Position numbers and translations under genes: made by a program | Shown here: positions 1 to 6,934 of the stretch, one piece after another | Layout of the letters: every line of letters starts with the position of its first letter | Numbering within the stretch: the stretch's first letter is position 1 | IMG/VR virus record: IMGVR_UViG_3300043409_000035 | Coordinates: 1 to 21,585 of that record | DNA length: 21,585 nt | DNA from: a virus | Strand: one strand, 5' to 3' | Notes under the pieces: model-generated | What the model was told of the DNA's origin: nothing | What the model saw: the letters and a program-made list of their open reading frames with translations, nothing else | Database searches by the model: none

Positions 1-267
1 GGTTACCTGGTCGAAGTGGTCGAGAAATGGAATTCATTTACCCGAACGCGTAAGGATCTCTGGGGCTGGGCCGATCTGCTGGCCATCCGGCGCGGCGAGG
101 TGCTCGCGGTCCAAGTGACCAGCGAGGGCGTGGCCAACAGGGTTAAAAAGGTTATGGACTCAGAAACCATCGCCCGGGTGCGGGAAGCTGGGGTGCGGGT
201 TGAGGTTCACGGCTGGCGCAAGAACGTAAAAGGGCGCTACGTGCAGCGAATTGTCGATTTATCCTGA
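1..267 (+). CDS. PD-(D/E)XK-like phage nuclease family protein, 5' end missing
   Basis: The reading frame is open from the first base of the window, so the start lies outside and 88 residues are visible. The central part reads DLWGWADLLAI, followed about ten residues later by VQVTS. Asp25 and Gln38-x-Thr40 fit the acidic-residue plus (E/Q)xT/K pattern of the restriction-endonuclease-like fold seen in VRR-NUC or Holliday-resolvase-like phage proteins. The C-terminus has a GWRK motif and a basic/aromatic end, also usual in that group. A GTG at 16 could be an internal start, but similarity to the family begins before it. The usual role would be recombination or DNA processing. No partner gene is visible upstream. 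Family assignment is by recalled pattern; catalytic activity is not shown because the N-terminal acidic residue may be missing. Confidence 0.6.
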   Translation, partial: GYLVEVVEKWNSFTRTRKDLWGWADLLAIRRGEVLAVQVTSEGVANRVKKVMDSETIARVREAGVRVEVHGWRKNVKGRYVQRIVDLS

Positions 268-414
268 ATTTTTGGCTTGCGTGCTGAATTATTGTGCACT
301 AAACTGGCTGTTGCGCTGATCTCCTCCGTGAAGCGCACCCTCCCCGCTAAACGGCGGCTTGGATGTTGCGGGCATCCACCCGGCGGTCGCCGTTGCCTAT
401 CTGAAAGGGCGCTT
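268..414 (+). other. Non-coding gap with several small potential stem-loops
   Basis: No convincing reading frame fills this stretch. The frame of the following gene can be extended upstream to 277, but the translation is Cys/Arg/Pro-rich and unlike phage protein. Small inverted repeats follow one another: TGCGCT (312-317) with AGCGCA (332-337), CCGC (344-347) with GCGG (354-357), and GGATG (361-365) with CATCC (373-377). A weak sigma70-like pair is present, TTGCGT at 277-282 and TAAACT at 300-305 with 17 bases between, matching only 3 and 4 of 6 consensus bases. It may be a leader for the packaging operon. No function is assigned. Confidence 0.35.
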
Positions 415-780
415 GTGGACCATCAGAAGAACGCTGCGCTGTTTGTGTCTGTGCTGTTTCATAGCGGCACGAACGCCCATTTCATGCACTTGCAGACGAA
501 AAGTTATTCTGAGCATAAGGCGCTTCAGAAATACTACGAAGGCATCGTCGACATCGTGGACCGCTGGGCCGAGGCGTTTCAAGGCTGTTATTCTGTTATT
601 GATACCTATCCATCGGACTTTCATATCGCAAAGTCACCGCTGCCTTACTTGGGAAAGATTAAGGATTTTGTAGACTCAATCCGCAAAGTGTTACCGGACG
701 ACAGCCAGCTGCAAAACATTATCGATGAGGCGGCCGCGCTGATTGATTCGACGATCTACAAGCTGCGGGTGCTGAAATAA
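415..780 (+). CDS. Small Dps/ferritin-like helical protein (resembles DUF5856)
   Basis: Encodes 121 residues from a GTG at 415, chosen because AAAGGG lies 5-6 bases upstream and because family-like sequence starts soon after it; earlier ATGs give an implausible N-terminus. The protein looks all-helical. Residues 16-57 contain His16, His22, His25, His34, Asp49 and Glu53. The His34 to Asp49 to Glu53 spacing (+15, +19) equals that of the His63, Asp78 and Glu82 ferroxidase ligands of E. coli Dps. The stretch around HLQTKSY and the VDRWAEAFQG helix resemble DUF5856, a phage-linked family that I recognise from memory. Role by homology: perhaps iron or DNA binding, unproven. It sits just before the terminase genes. 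The low match of the first His spacing (9 instead of 12 residues) argues for caution. Confidence 0.55.
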   Translation: MDHQKNAALFVSVLFHSGTNAHFMHLQTKSYSEHKALQKYYEGIVDIVDRWAEAFQGCYSVIDTYPSDFHIAKSPLPYLGKIKDFVDSIRKVLPDDSQLQNIIDEAAALIDSTIYKLRVLK

Positions 781-795
781 TGGCTGACAGATTAA

Positions 796-1095
796 ATGGC
801 TAACGCAGGACAATTTAAAAAAGGCGACAAAAGGCCAGGGGCGGGCCGGCCTAAAGGGTTGCAAAACAAAGCAACTATAGTCGCCAAAGAAGCGATTGCT
901 CGTTTTGTTGACGGCAACGCCGACCGGCTGCAAGAGTGGCTAGACCAGATCGCAGTGCAAGACGGGCCGCAGGCGGCTTTTAAATGCTTTTCAGATCTGC
1001 TTGAATACCATGTGCCCAAACTGTCACGCGCAGAGGTCAGCGGGCCTGATGGCGGGCCGCAGGTTGTCGAAGCCACTTGGCGGCTTGCCGAGTGA
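796..1095 (+). CDS. terS: Putative terminase small subunit
   Basis: A 99-residue basic protein directly before the large terminase, overlapping it by 4 bases (GTGA). The N-terminus has FKKG, GAGRPKG and LQNKAT, a pattern common in small phage proteins that precede TerL; it looks like an AT-hook or flexible DNA-contacting arm. Helical segments follow (residues about 27-75), and the last part is Gly/Pro-rich. In this position TerS would bind the packaging site and regulate the TerL ATPase. The start at 796 has only a weak ribosome site; another ATG at 780 overlaps the previous stop but leads to a 7-codon frame. The call depends mostly on position and the N-terminal pattern. Confidence 0.6.
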   Translation: MANAGQFKKGDKRPGAGRPKGLQNKATIVAKEAIARFVDGNADRLQEWLDQIAVQDGPQAAFKCFSDLLEYHVPKLSRAEVSGPDGGPQVVEATWRLAE

Positions 1096-2429
1096 ACATC
1101 GTTAAAGTCGAGATCCCATACGCACCGCGGCGGGCGTTTATGCCTTTCCACAACCGCACGCATCGCTGGGCTTGCCTGGTCGCGCACCGGCGAGCTGGTA
1201 AGACCGTGGCCGCTATCAACGACATGATCCGCGCCGCTTTCACCAGTAAGGACTCAATGCCGCTTTTTGGCTATGTGGCGCCATATCGCAGCCAGGCTAA
1301 ATCAGTGGTTTGGGATTACCTGAAGCACTACAGCCGGCCGATCAGCAAGGATGCCAACGAAGCCGAGCTGACGGTCACGCTGCTCAACAACAGCAAGATC
1401 CGGCTATTTGGTGCTGACAACGCAGATGCCATGCGCGGGCTGGGGTTCTCTGGTGTTTATCTGGACGAATTCGGCGACTTTAAGCCAAGCGTATGGGGTA
1501 ACGTGGTCCGGCCGGCGCTCAGTGACAAGCAGGGCTGGTGCGTGTTTGGCGGCACGCCGAAGGGCAAGAATCAGTTTTACGACATACGGCAGACCGCGGC
1601 GAAACAGAAAGATGACTGGTTCCTGCTTGAGCTACCGGCCAGCAAGTCGGGATTGCTGCCCGAAACAGAGCTGGATGCTGCCCGATCGCAGCTCTCAAAG
1701 GACCAGTTTGACCAGGAATATGAGTGCAGCTTCGAGGCCGCGATCCTCGGCGCCTTCTACGGCGTCGAGATGCGCGAGGCGACCGACACCGGCCGCATCA
1801 CCCGGGTGGACTACCAGCCCGAGGTGCCTGTGCATACCGCCTGGGATCTCGGCTATCGTGACGACACCGCGATCTGGTTCTACCAGGTCATCCGCGGCGA
1901 GATCCACGTGATTGACTATCACGCTGTCAGCGGCGCCAACATCAGTGAGCTGGCCGCGGTGGTTACCGGCAAGCCTTACAAGTATGGCAAGCACTACCTG
2001 CCGCACGACGCTCGCGCTAAGACACTGGCCGCCTCTGGCAAGAGCGTGATCGAGCAGATGGCCGAACACTTGGGTATCAACAACATGGCGATCGTGCCGG
2101 ATCTAGGCGTGCAGGACGGCATCCAGGCGGTGCGTATGATGCTGCCCTATACCTGGTTCGACGAGGACCGGTGCAGCGAGGGCATCGAGGCGCTGCGCCA
2201 GTATCAGCGCGAGTATGACGAGGACAAGAAGGCATTTAGGCAAACACCGCGACACGATTGGTGCAGCCACCCGGCAGACGCCATGCGAATGCTGGCCATT
2301 GCATGGCGAGCCGAGCCGACCGTCAAGCCGCCGGACCGGATCAAACCGTTGATGGTCGGACCTGAAAACACAGTAACGCTCAACGATATGTGGTCAACAA
2401 TGAAAACAACTAGGAGTGGCAGATTATGA
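1092..2429 (+). CDS. terL: Terminase large subunit
   Basis: Encodes 445 residues from GTG 1092, whose last two bases are part of the previous stop; this start gives the typical VNIVKVEIPYAPR N-terminus. The ATPase domain shows Walker A HRRAGKT at residues 32-38, a Walker B segment GVYLDE at 121-126, and a coupling-type GGTPKG at 153-158. The C-terminal nuclease domain shows WDLGYRDD (Asp252), PHDA (His305/Asp306) and HPADAMRM (Asp396), the acidic residues expected of an RNase H-like headful or cohesive-end nuclease. TerL pumps DNA into the prohead through the portal and cuts the concatemer. Length fits the 430-500 residue norm. The gene overlaps both neighbours, which suggests translational coupling. 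Confidence 0.95.
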   Translation: MNIVKVEIPYAPRRAFMPFHNRTHRWACLVAHRRAGKTVAAINDMIRAAFTSKDSMPLFGYVAPYRSQAKSVVWDYLKHYSRPISKDANEAELTVTLLNNSKIRLFGADNADAMRGLGFSGVYLDEFGDFKPSVWGNVVRPALSDKQGWCVFGGTPKGKNQFYDIRQTAAKQKDDWFLLELPASKSGLLPETELDAARSQLSKDQFDQEYECSFEAAILGAFYGVEMREATDTGRITRVDYQPEVPVHTAWDLGYRDDTAIWFYQVIRGEIHVIDYHAVSGANISELAAVVTGKPYKYGKHYLPHDARAKTLAASGKSVIEQMAEHLGINNMAIVPDLGVQDGIQAVRMMLPYTWFDEDRCSEGIEALRQYQREYDEDKKAFRQTPRHDWCSHPADAMRMLAIAWRAEPTVKPPDRIKPLMVGPENTVTLNDMWSTMKTTRSGRL

Positions 2430-2734
2430 GTGGCGTAAGCAATCCGTATCGGTATCAGTATGAGACAGTCGCAGCATCACAAACCGCGCAGGTATTGGGC
2501 GGCACCGGCGCAGCGGGTGATTACGTGCACCGGCTTCTAATCAACGTTATTACCGTTGCCAGCGCCGGCGTGACGCTGATTGATGGTTCTACGTCAATCG
2601 TGATTAGTACCGCTGCATCTGCTCAACTGGGGCCACTTGACCTAGAGCTGAATATGGCGGCCGTTACAGGACCGTGGAAAATCACCACCGGCGCCGGCGC
2701 GACCGTCGTAGCAGTCGGGATATTCTCAGCATGA
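2426..2734 (+). CDS. Small beta-rich structural protein of unknown role
   Basis: A 102-residue protein starting with an ATGA overlap on the terL stop. It opens with a Tyr-rich YRYQYETVAASQTAQVLGGTG segment, followed by alternating hydrophobic and Gly/Thr/Ser residues that look like beta strands, with no charged clusters or membrane segment. Proteins with this YETVAASQTAQVLGG signature are common in tailed phages near head genes and are mostly called hypothetical; they may be decoration or fibre-like proteins. Placement between terL and portal supports a head role. I cannot name a specific function. Confidence 0.65.
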   Translation: MSGVSNPYRYQYETVAASQTAQVLGGTGAAGDYVHRLLINVITVASAGVTLIDGSTSIVISTAASAQLGPLDLELNMAAVTGPWKITTGAGATVVAVGIFSA

Positions 2735-2889
2735 ACAAAGCCGGGCTTTATGCCAACATTTTAGCCAAGCAAGAACGCATAAAAGCGGGATCTGGCGAGC
2801 GTATGCGTAAGCCCGGCACGCCTGGTGCGCCGACTGCTGCCGATTTTAAAGAATCAGCAAAGACCGCAAAGCCTGAGAAGAAAAAATGA
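2731..2889 (+). CDS. Short basic protein (KxGLYANI-type phage hypothetical)
   Basis: A 52-residue basic protein beginning at ATG 2731, which overlaps the preceding stop (ATGA). It contains GLYANILAKQERIKAGSGE and MRKPGTPGAPTAADF, a pattern I recognise from many phage genomes where it sits beside a DUF6321-type gene, as it does here. It is Lys-rich to the C-terminus and has no hydrophobic core, so it may be largely disordered and bind DNA or a partner. The function is unknown. The longer frame starting at 2674 overlaps the previous gene by 61 bases and is not preferred. Confidence 0.65.
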   Translation: MNKAGLYANILAKQERIKAGSGERMRKPGTPGAPTAADFKESAKTAKPEKKK

Positions 2890-3173
2890 CCGCCGCCTGG
2901 ACGCGCAAAGAGGGCAAGAATCCCGAAGGCGGGCTGAATGCCAAAGGCCGAGCTTCCTACAAAGCCGAAACAGGCGGCACGCTCAAGGCGCCTGTAAAGG
3001 CTGGCGATAACCCGCGGCGTGCCAGCTTCCTTGCAAGGATGGGCGGTATGCCTGGCCCGATGGAAAAGAACGGCGAGCCGACACGGTTGGCACTTGCGTT
3101 AAAAGCGTGGGGCGCATCTAGCAAAGCCGAGGCTAAGAGCAAAGCCGCAGCAATCAGCGAAAGAAACAAATAA
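2886..3173 (+). CDS. DUF6321-like phage protein
   Basis: A 95-residue, strongly basic protein that overlaps the previous stop by ATGA and ends exactly before the portal start. It begins TAAWTRKEGKNPEGGLNAKG, the hallmark of the family I recall as DUF6321, followed by APVKAGDNPRRASFLARMGGMPGP. Many Lys, Arg, Ala and Gly residues and no hydrophobic segment suggest an extended, nucleic-acid-associated or partner-binding protein. Its fixed place between terminase and portal suggests a packaging or head-assembly accessory role, but this is inference. Confidence 0.7.
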   Translation: MTAAWTRKEGKNPEGGLNAKGRASYKAETGGTLKAPVKAGDNPRRASFLARMGGMPGPMEKNGEPTRLALALKAWGASSKAEAKSKAAAISERNK

Positions 3174-5465
3174 ATGGAACACACCAGCACCGGCGTGCAG
3201 AAATACCTGAATGTCGTCAGTCAATACGATAACGAATTCAAGAAGTGGGAAGCGCGTGCAGAGAAGATCGTCAAACGCTATCGTGACGACAACCGCAGCC
3301 AGCACACCAACGAAACCGCGAAATTTAATATTCTGTGGTCAAACGTGCAGACGCTGATTCCTGCCGTTTACGCAAAGTTGCCGAAAGCGGTCGCAGAGCG
3401 CCGGTTCGGTGATAACGATCCTGTGGGCCGCGTGGCCAGCGAATTGATCGAGCGTGCGCTGGATTACGAGATCGAGCATTACCCAGACTTCCGCGCCACC
3501 ATGCGCTATGCCGTTGAGGACCGGTTCCTCGGTGGCCGCGGTAGTGCTTGGGTGCGCTACGAACCGCATGTTCGCACGCTTGACATACCCGAAGATGGTC
3601 TGCAGGTCACCGAGGACATTGACGATGAGCCAGCCCGCGAAGGCGCCGAGAATCCCGAGAATCAGGACTACACCGCGGGAGAGACTGAGCCGCAAGAGGA
3701 AATCGAATACGAGTGCGCCCCCACCGACTACGTTCATTGGAAGGATTTTGGGCATAGTGTCGCTCGCACTTGGGAGGAAGTAACCTGCGTGTGGCGCTGG
3801 GTTTACATGACACGCGAAGCACTGACAGAACGATTTGGCGAAAAGATGTCAAAGAAAATCCCGCTGGATTCAGGACCGGAAACGCTCAAGAGTTATGGCC
3901 AGAGCAACAAAGAGCGCACCCGCGCCAAAGTGTGCGAGCTGTGGGATAAGGAAACCGGCAAGGTTTACTGGTTTACAAAGAATTATAATGAGCTGATTGA
4001 CGAGCGCGACGATCCGCTTGAGCTGGAGGGATTCTTTCCCTGCTCAAAGCCTCTCTACAGCACCACGACCAGCGATACCTTGATTCCGGTGCCGGATTTC
4101 GTGCTTTACCAGGACCAGGCCAACGAGCTGGACATTCTCAGCGACCGTATTGATGGACTCGTTAAAGCACTGCGTATTCGTGGCGTTTACGACGCGAGCC
4201 AGCCGGCATTGCAACGCCTGCTGACCGAGGGCGATAACAACACGCTGATCCCCGTCGACAAATGGATGCAATTCAGCGAAAAAGGCGGGCTTAAAGGCGC
4301 TATCGACATTCTGCCAATTGACGAGCTGGCCAATGCGCTGCTGAACTGCTACCGGGCACGCACAGAGATTAAAGCGCAGATCTACGAGATTACCGGCATC
4401 AGCGACATTATCCGCGGTGCCTCAGCGGCAAGTGAGACTGCGACCGCGCAGCAGATCAAAGGTCAGTATGCTGGCCTGCGTCTACGCTCAATGCAGGAGG
4501 AAGTCGCATTGTTTGCCAGCGAGCTGATCCGGCTAAAAGCCCAGGTCATGTGCAATAAATTCCAACCGCAAACAATTATGCTCTACGCTGCTGCCGGCCA
4601 AATGAGCCAGCCCGATCAGCAGATGATCCCGCAGGCCATGCAACTGATGCAGGACAAGCCGCTGCGGAACTTTCGTATTGAGGTTGATGCAGACAGCCTG
4701 GTGCAAATTGACGAACAGCAGAACAAAAAAGACCGCGTGGAATTCCTGACCGCATTTGGTGGATTCATGCGTGAAGCATTACCAGTTGGCCAGCAGTCGC
4801 CGGAACTGGTGCCGATGCTGGTTGAGCTGATCAAATTCGGTATCGGTGGCTTTAAACAAGCCAAACCGATCGAGGGCGTGCTTGATGTGGCGCTGGAACA
4901 GATGAAACAGAAACAAGCTGGACCGCAAGAACAGAAACCCGATCCCGAAATGATGAAGATGCAGGCGCAACAACAATCCGACCAGATGCGCTTGCAGGCC
5001 GACACGCAAGCCGCCCAGGCAAAGATGCAATCTGACATACAAATGACGCAAGCCAAAACGCAAGCAGAGATGCAGATCGAGCAGATGAAGATGCAATACG
5101 CAGGCCAATTGGAACAGCAAAAGCTGCAATTCGAGGGCCAGCTTAAAAACATGGAAATGCAAGCTGCAAAAGAACGCACCGAGTTGGAAGCGGCAACCAA
5201 GATCATGGTGGCAAGGATCGGCGCAAATCCGGGCTTAGATATACCGATGATCGAAGCGCAACAGGCCGCAAGCGAGAAGGTCAGCGCCGAGCTGGGCGAG
5301 AACGTCAAAATGGCCATTGACCACATGGCGCAGATGCACGAGAACATGGCAAACATGCATGGCGAAACCATGAACCGCATCGGCGGTGTTATGCAAACAC
5401 TGGCGGCACCAAAACGCATCGTGCGTGGTCCTGACGGCAAAGCAGTCGGCGTGGAGGTGGCATGA
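3174..5465 (+). CDS. Portal protein (P22-like long form)
   Basis: A 763-residue protein whose ATG directly follows the stop of the previous gene. The N-terminal 400 residues match the portal family in style: a NILWSNVQTLIPAVYAKLP helix, RRFGDNDPVGRVASELIE, and later ITGISDIIRGAS near residue 410. Residues about 575-680 form a long Gln/Met-rich coiled coil with repeated QMKMQ-type units, which fits a barrel extension in long portals. Twelve copies would form the unique vertex through which DNA enters and leaves. The gene starts the head cluster and is followed with ATGA overlap by small accessory genes. Family identity is strong; coiled-coil function is inferred. Confidence 0.93.
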   Translation: MEHTSTGVQKYLNVVSQYDNEFKKWEARAEKIVKRYRDDNRSQHTNETAKFNILWSNVQTLIPAVYAKLPKAVAERRFGDNDPVGRVASELIERALDYEIEHYPDFRATMRYAVEDRFLGGRGSAWVRYEPHVRTLDIPEDGLQVTEDIDDEPAREGAENPENQDYTAGETEPQEEIEYECAPTDYVHWKDFGHSVARTWEEVTCVWRWVYMTREALTERFGEKMSKKIPLDSGPETLKSYGQSNKERTRAKVCELWDKETGKVYWFTKNYNELIDERDDPLELEGFFPCSKPLYSTTTSDTLIPVPDFVLYQDQANELDILSDRIDGLVKALRIRGVYDASQPALQRLLTEGDNNTLIPVDKWMQFSEKGGLKGAIDILPIDELANALLNCYRARTEIKAQIYEITGISDIIRGASAASETATAQQIKGQYAGLRLRSMQEEVALFASELIRLKAQVMCNKFQPQTIMLYAAAGQMSQPDQQMIPQAMQLMQDKPLRNFRIEVDADSLVQIDEQQNKKDRVEFLTAFGGFMREALPVGQQSPELVPMLVELIKFGIGGFKQAKPIEGVLDVALEQMKQKQAGPQEQKPDPEMMKMQAQQQSDQMRLQADTQAAQAKMQSDIQMTQAKTQAEMQIEQMKMQYAGQLEQQKLQFEGQLKNMEMQAAKERTELEAATKIMVARIGANPGLDIPMIEAQQAASEKVSAELGENVKMAIDHMAQMHENMANMHGETMNRIGGVMQTLAAPKRIVRGPDGKAVGVEVA

Positions 5466-5659
5466 TCGTTACCACGACCAAAGGCAAGATGGACGATTCA
5501 CTGCTCGAAAAGCGCGAGGGGTCGGTCGACAACGACAACGAGAGCACGACATGGGTTGAATATTGGCTGGCCGACGAGCTGGTGCACAGATCCGCGCATG
5601 TCAGACTGAAAAAACCGATAGTTTCAACATCCGAAGCAGGGAGTTTCCCAAATGGCTAA
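5462..5659 (+). CDS. Small conserved phage protein of unknown function
   Basis: A 65-residue acidic protein that starts within the portal stop (ATGA) and ends 8 bases into the next gene. It contains KMDDSLLEKREGSVDNDNE, then WVEYWLADELVHRSAHVRLKK. This pair of motifs is familiar from many podovirus-like genomes just after the portal, always as a hypothetical protein. It looks globular and soluble, with a likely beta-hairpin formed by the EYWLADELVHRS part. No known catalytic motif is seen. Position suggests head assembly. Confidence 0.7.
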   Translation: MIVTTTKGKMDDSLLEKREGSVDNDNESTTWVEYWLADELVHRSAHVRLKKPIVSTSEAGSFPNG

Positions 5660-6107
5660 CACGCAAGCAATGTGCACCAGTTTCAAAACAGAGATTCTAT
5701 CCGGCATTCACGCGCTGGGAACGACCGTTATTCGGGCCGGAACGGGCGCAGACACCCTAAAAGCTGCGCTGTATCTGGCAAGTGCCACTGTAAACGCTGC
5801 TACGACCGTCTACAGCGCCACTGGCGAGGTTTCCGGCACTGGCTATAGTGCCGGCGGGGTCACAGCGACAAACGCCACAGCGCCCACGTCAAGCGGAACT
5901 ACAGCCTATTGGACGCCGAGCGCGAGTTTTACCTACACGACCGTCACGCTCACCACTTCGTTCGATTGCGTGCTCGTCTATAACAGCACCCAGTCAAATA
6001 AGGCGATTTCAGCCCACACCTTTGGCGCCCAAACGATCACCGCAGGCACGTTTGTGTTGTCGATGCCGACCAACGACAGCACCAATGCACTTATCCGTAT
6101 TGCCTAA
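5652..6107 (+). CDS. Beta-rich virion protein, probable minor head or fibre-like protein
   Basis: A 151-residue protein with AGGGAG 9 bases before ATG 5652. It starts MANTQAMCTSFKTEILSGIH, then becomes a long Thr/Ser/Ala-rich run of probable beta strands (VYSATGEVSGTGYSAGGVT) and ends in MPTNDSTNALIRIA. The overall pattern, including FDCVLVYNSTQSNKAISAHTF, is common among tailed phages close to portal and scaffold genes. It is probably a structural surface or head-fibre protein. No cleavage, membrane or metal-binding signature is visible. Confidence 0.7.
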   Translation: MANTQAMCTSFKTEILSGIHALGTTVIRAGTGADTLKAALYLASATVNAATTVYSATGEVSGTGYSAGGVTATNATAPTSSGTTAYWTPSASFTYTTVTLTTSFDCVLVYNSTQSNKAISAHTFGAQTITAGTFVLSMPTNDSTNALIRIA

Positions 6108-6110
6108 GAT

Positions 6111-6584
6111 ATGGCACAGGGCGCATGGGATACCGGCACCTGGGATGCTGCCCTATGGGATAGCCTGCCCGTCACCGGCAATTCTGCAACCGGATCGCCG
6201 GGTAATGTTGGCTTGGTCATCACGGTTTCATTGTCTGGCAATGACGCAACCGGATCAGTCGGCACTGTTACGCCGAGCGCACCGCCCATCGTCATCATTG
6301 ATGACACGCACGACGGCCGACGCTTTAAAGAACAGCTTGAACGCGACCGCAAGCTCAGAGCAAAGAAAAAGCAGGCAATCCTTGACGCTTTTGAGCGCAT
6401 CGTCGAAGGCCGGCCAGAGATCGCCGAGGAAATCGCAGCACCTTATGTTGTCACCAGACCAAAGGCAAAGTCGGCGCCTCCGACTATCAATTATGACGCG
6501 CTATTTGCCGATCTGGACCGCGTGCAGCGGATCTGGGATACCCACCTCGAAATGGATGATGAGGAAGTTCTGACACTCTTATGA
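6111..6584 (+). CDS. Repeat-bearing small virion-type protein with WD motif
   Basis: A 157-residue protein with three parts. Residues 6-19 are Trp-rich (WDTGTWDAALWDSL). Residues 21-54 contain two copies of a 20-residue unit centred on GNxATGS. Residues 70-157 are charged and helical (a KEQLERDRKLRAKKKQAIL run). The gene starts 3 bases after the previous stop and overlaps the next by ATGA. Functions of this group are unknown. The small beta repeat plus helical tail looks like an adaptor or fibre-base protein. The WD segment recurs in the nozzle-type protein encoded at 13044-14609. Confidence 0.6.
   Translation: MAQGAWDTGTWDAALWDSLPVTGNSATGSPGNVGLVITVSLSGNDATGSVGTVTPSAPPIVIIDDTHDGRRFKEQLERDRKLRAKKKQAILDAFERIVEGRPEIAEEIAAPYVVTRPKAKSAPPTINYDALFADLDRVQRIWDTHLEMDDEEVLTLL
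6171..6272 (+). repeat. Two-copy 20-codon in-frame repeat
   Basis: The core GCAACCGGATC occurs at 6186 and again at 6246, exactly 60 bases apart. It encodes ATGS in both copies within a GNxATGSxGxVx unit. The unit length is 20 residues and looks like a pair of beta strands. Only two copies are seen here. Confidence 0.7.
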
Positions 6585-6910
6585 GAAAACAATACGTGCA
6601 AATCAATGGCGAGCTGGTTGAGAAAGTCGATTACTACTCAGATCCGCTGGCGCCGATCGTCATGCCCGATATTCAGCCGTATCAGTCGATGGCCGATGGC
6701 AGCATGATCACCAGCCGCAGCCAGCACCGCGAGCATCTGCGGGCGCATAACTGCATCGAGATCGGCAACGAGAGCATGGAAACCAAAGTGGCGCCACCAA
6801 CAGACAACCGGCGCGAGATCCTGCGGGCGCAGCTCGACAATATGACGCACGACCAGGCTAATAAAATGCTTGCCAAAGCGCGAGATGATTTACGTTTCAC
6901 CCGTCGTTAA
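6581..6910 (+). CDS. Conserved phage protein upstream of scaffold, unknown function
   Basis: A 109-residue protein overlapping the preceding stop by ATGA. It begins KQYVQINGELVEK, has DIQPYQSMADGSMITSRSQH and HREHLRAHNCIEIGNE in the middle, and ends with a charged helix. This combination is familiar in many podovirus-like genomes just before the scaffold gene. The function is unknown. It could be a scaffold accessory or a decoration-precursor protein. It has only one Cys and no zinc-ligand cluster, so a zinc-finger call is not supported. Confidence 0.65.
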   Translation: MRKQYVQINGELVEKVDYYSDPLAPIVMPDIQPYQSMADGSMITSRSQHREHLRAHNCIEIGNESMETKVAPPTDNRREILRAQLDNMTHDQANKMLAKARDDLRFTRR

Positions 6911-6934
6911 ACCAACCCCCACAGGGAGAAGCAA

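Noticed and set aside
277-414. Longer N-terminus for the Dps-like protein from the ATG-type codon at 277
   Set aside because: The extra 46 residues are Cys/Arg/Pro-rich and not protein-like, and the GTG at 415 has its own AAAGGG ribosome site.
4616-5440. A 274-codon open frame on the minus strand
   Set aside because: It is antisense to the Gln/Met-rich coiled-coil part of the portal. Its Cys/Ser/Ile-rich product follows from the reversed CAG/ATG codons, and it has no ribosome site.
5848-6573. A 241-codon + strand frame
   Set aside because: It overlaps two well-supported genes in another frame. Its Arg/Ser/Pro-rich translation is a typical shadow product.
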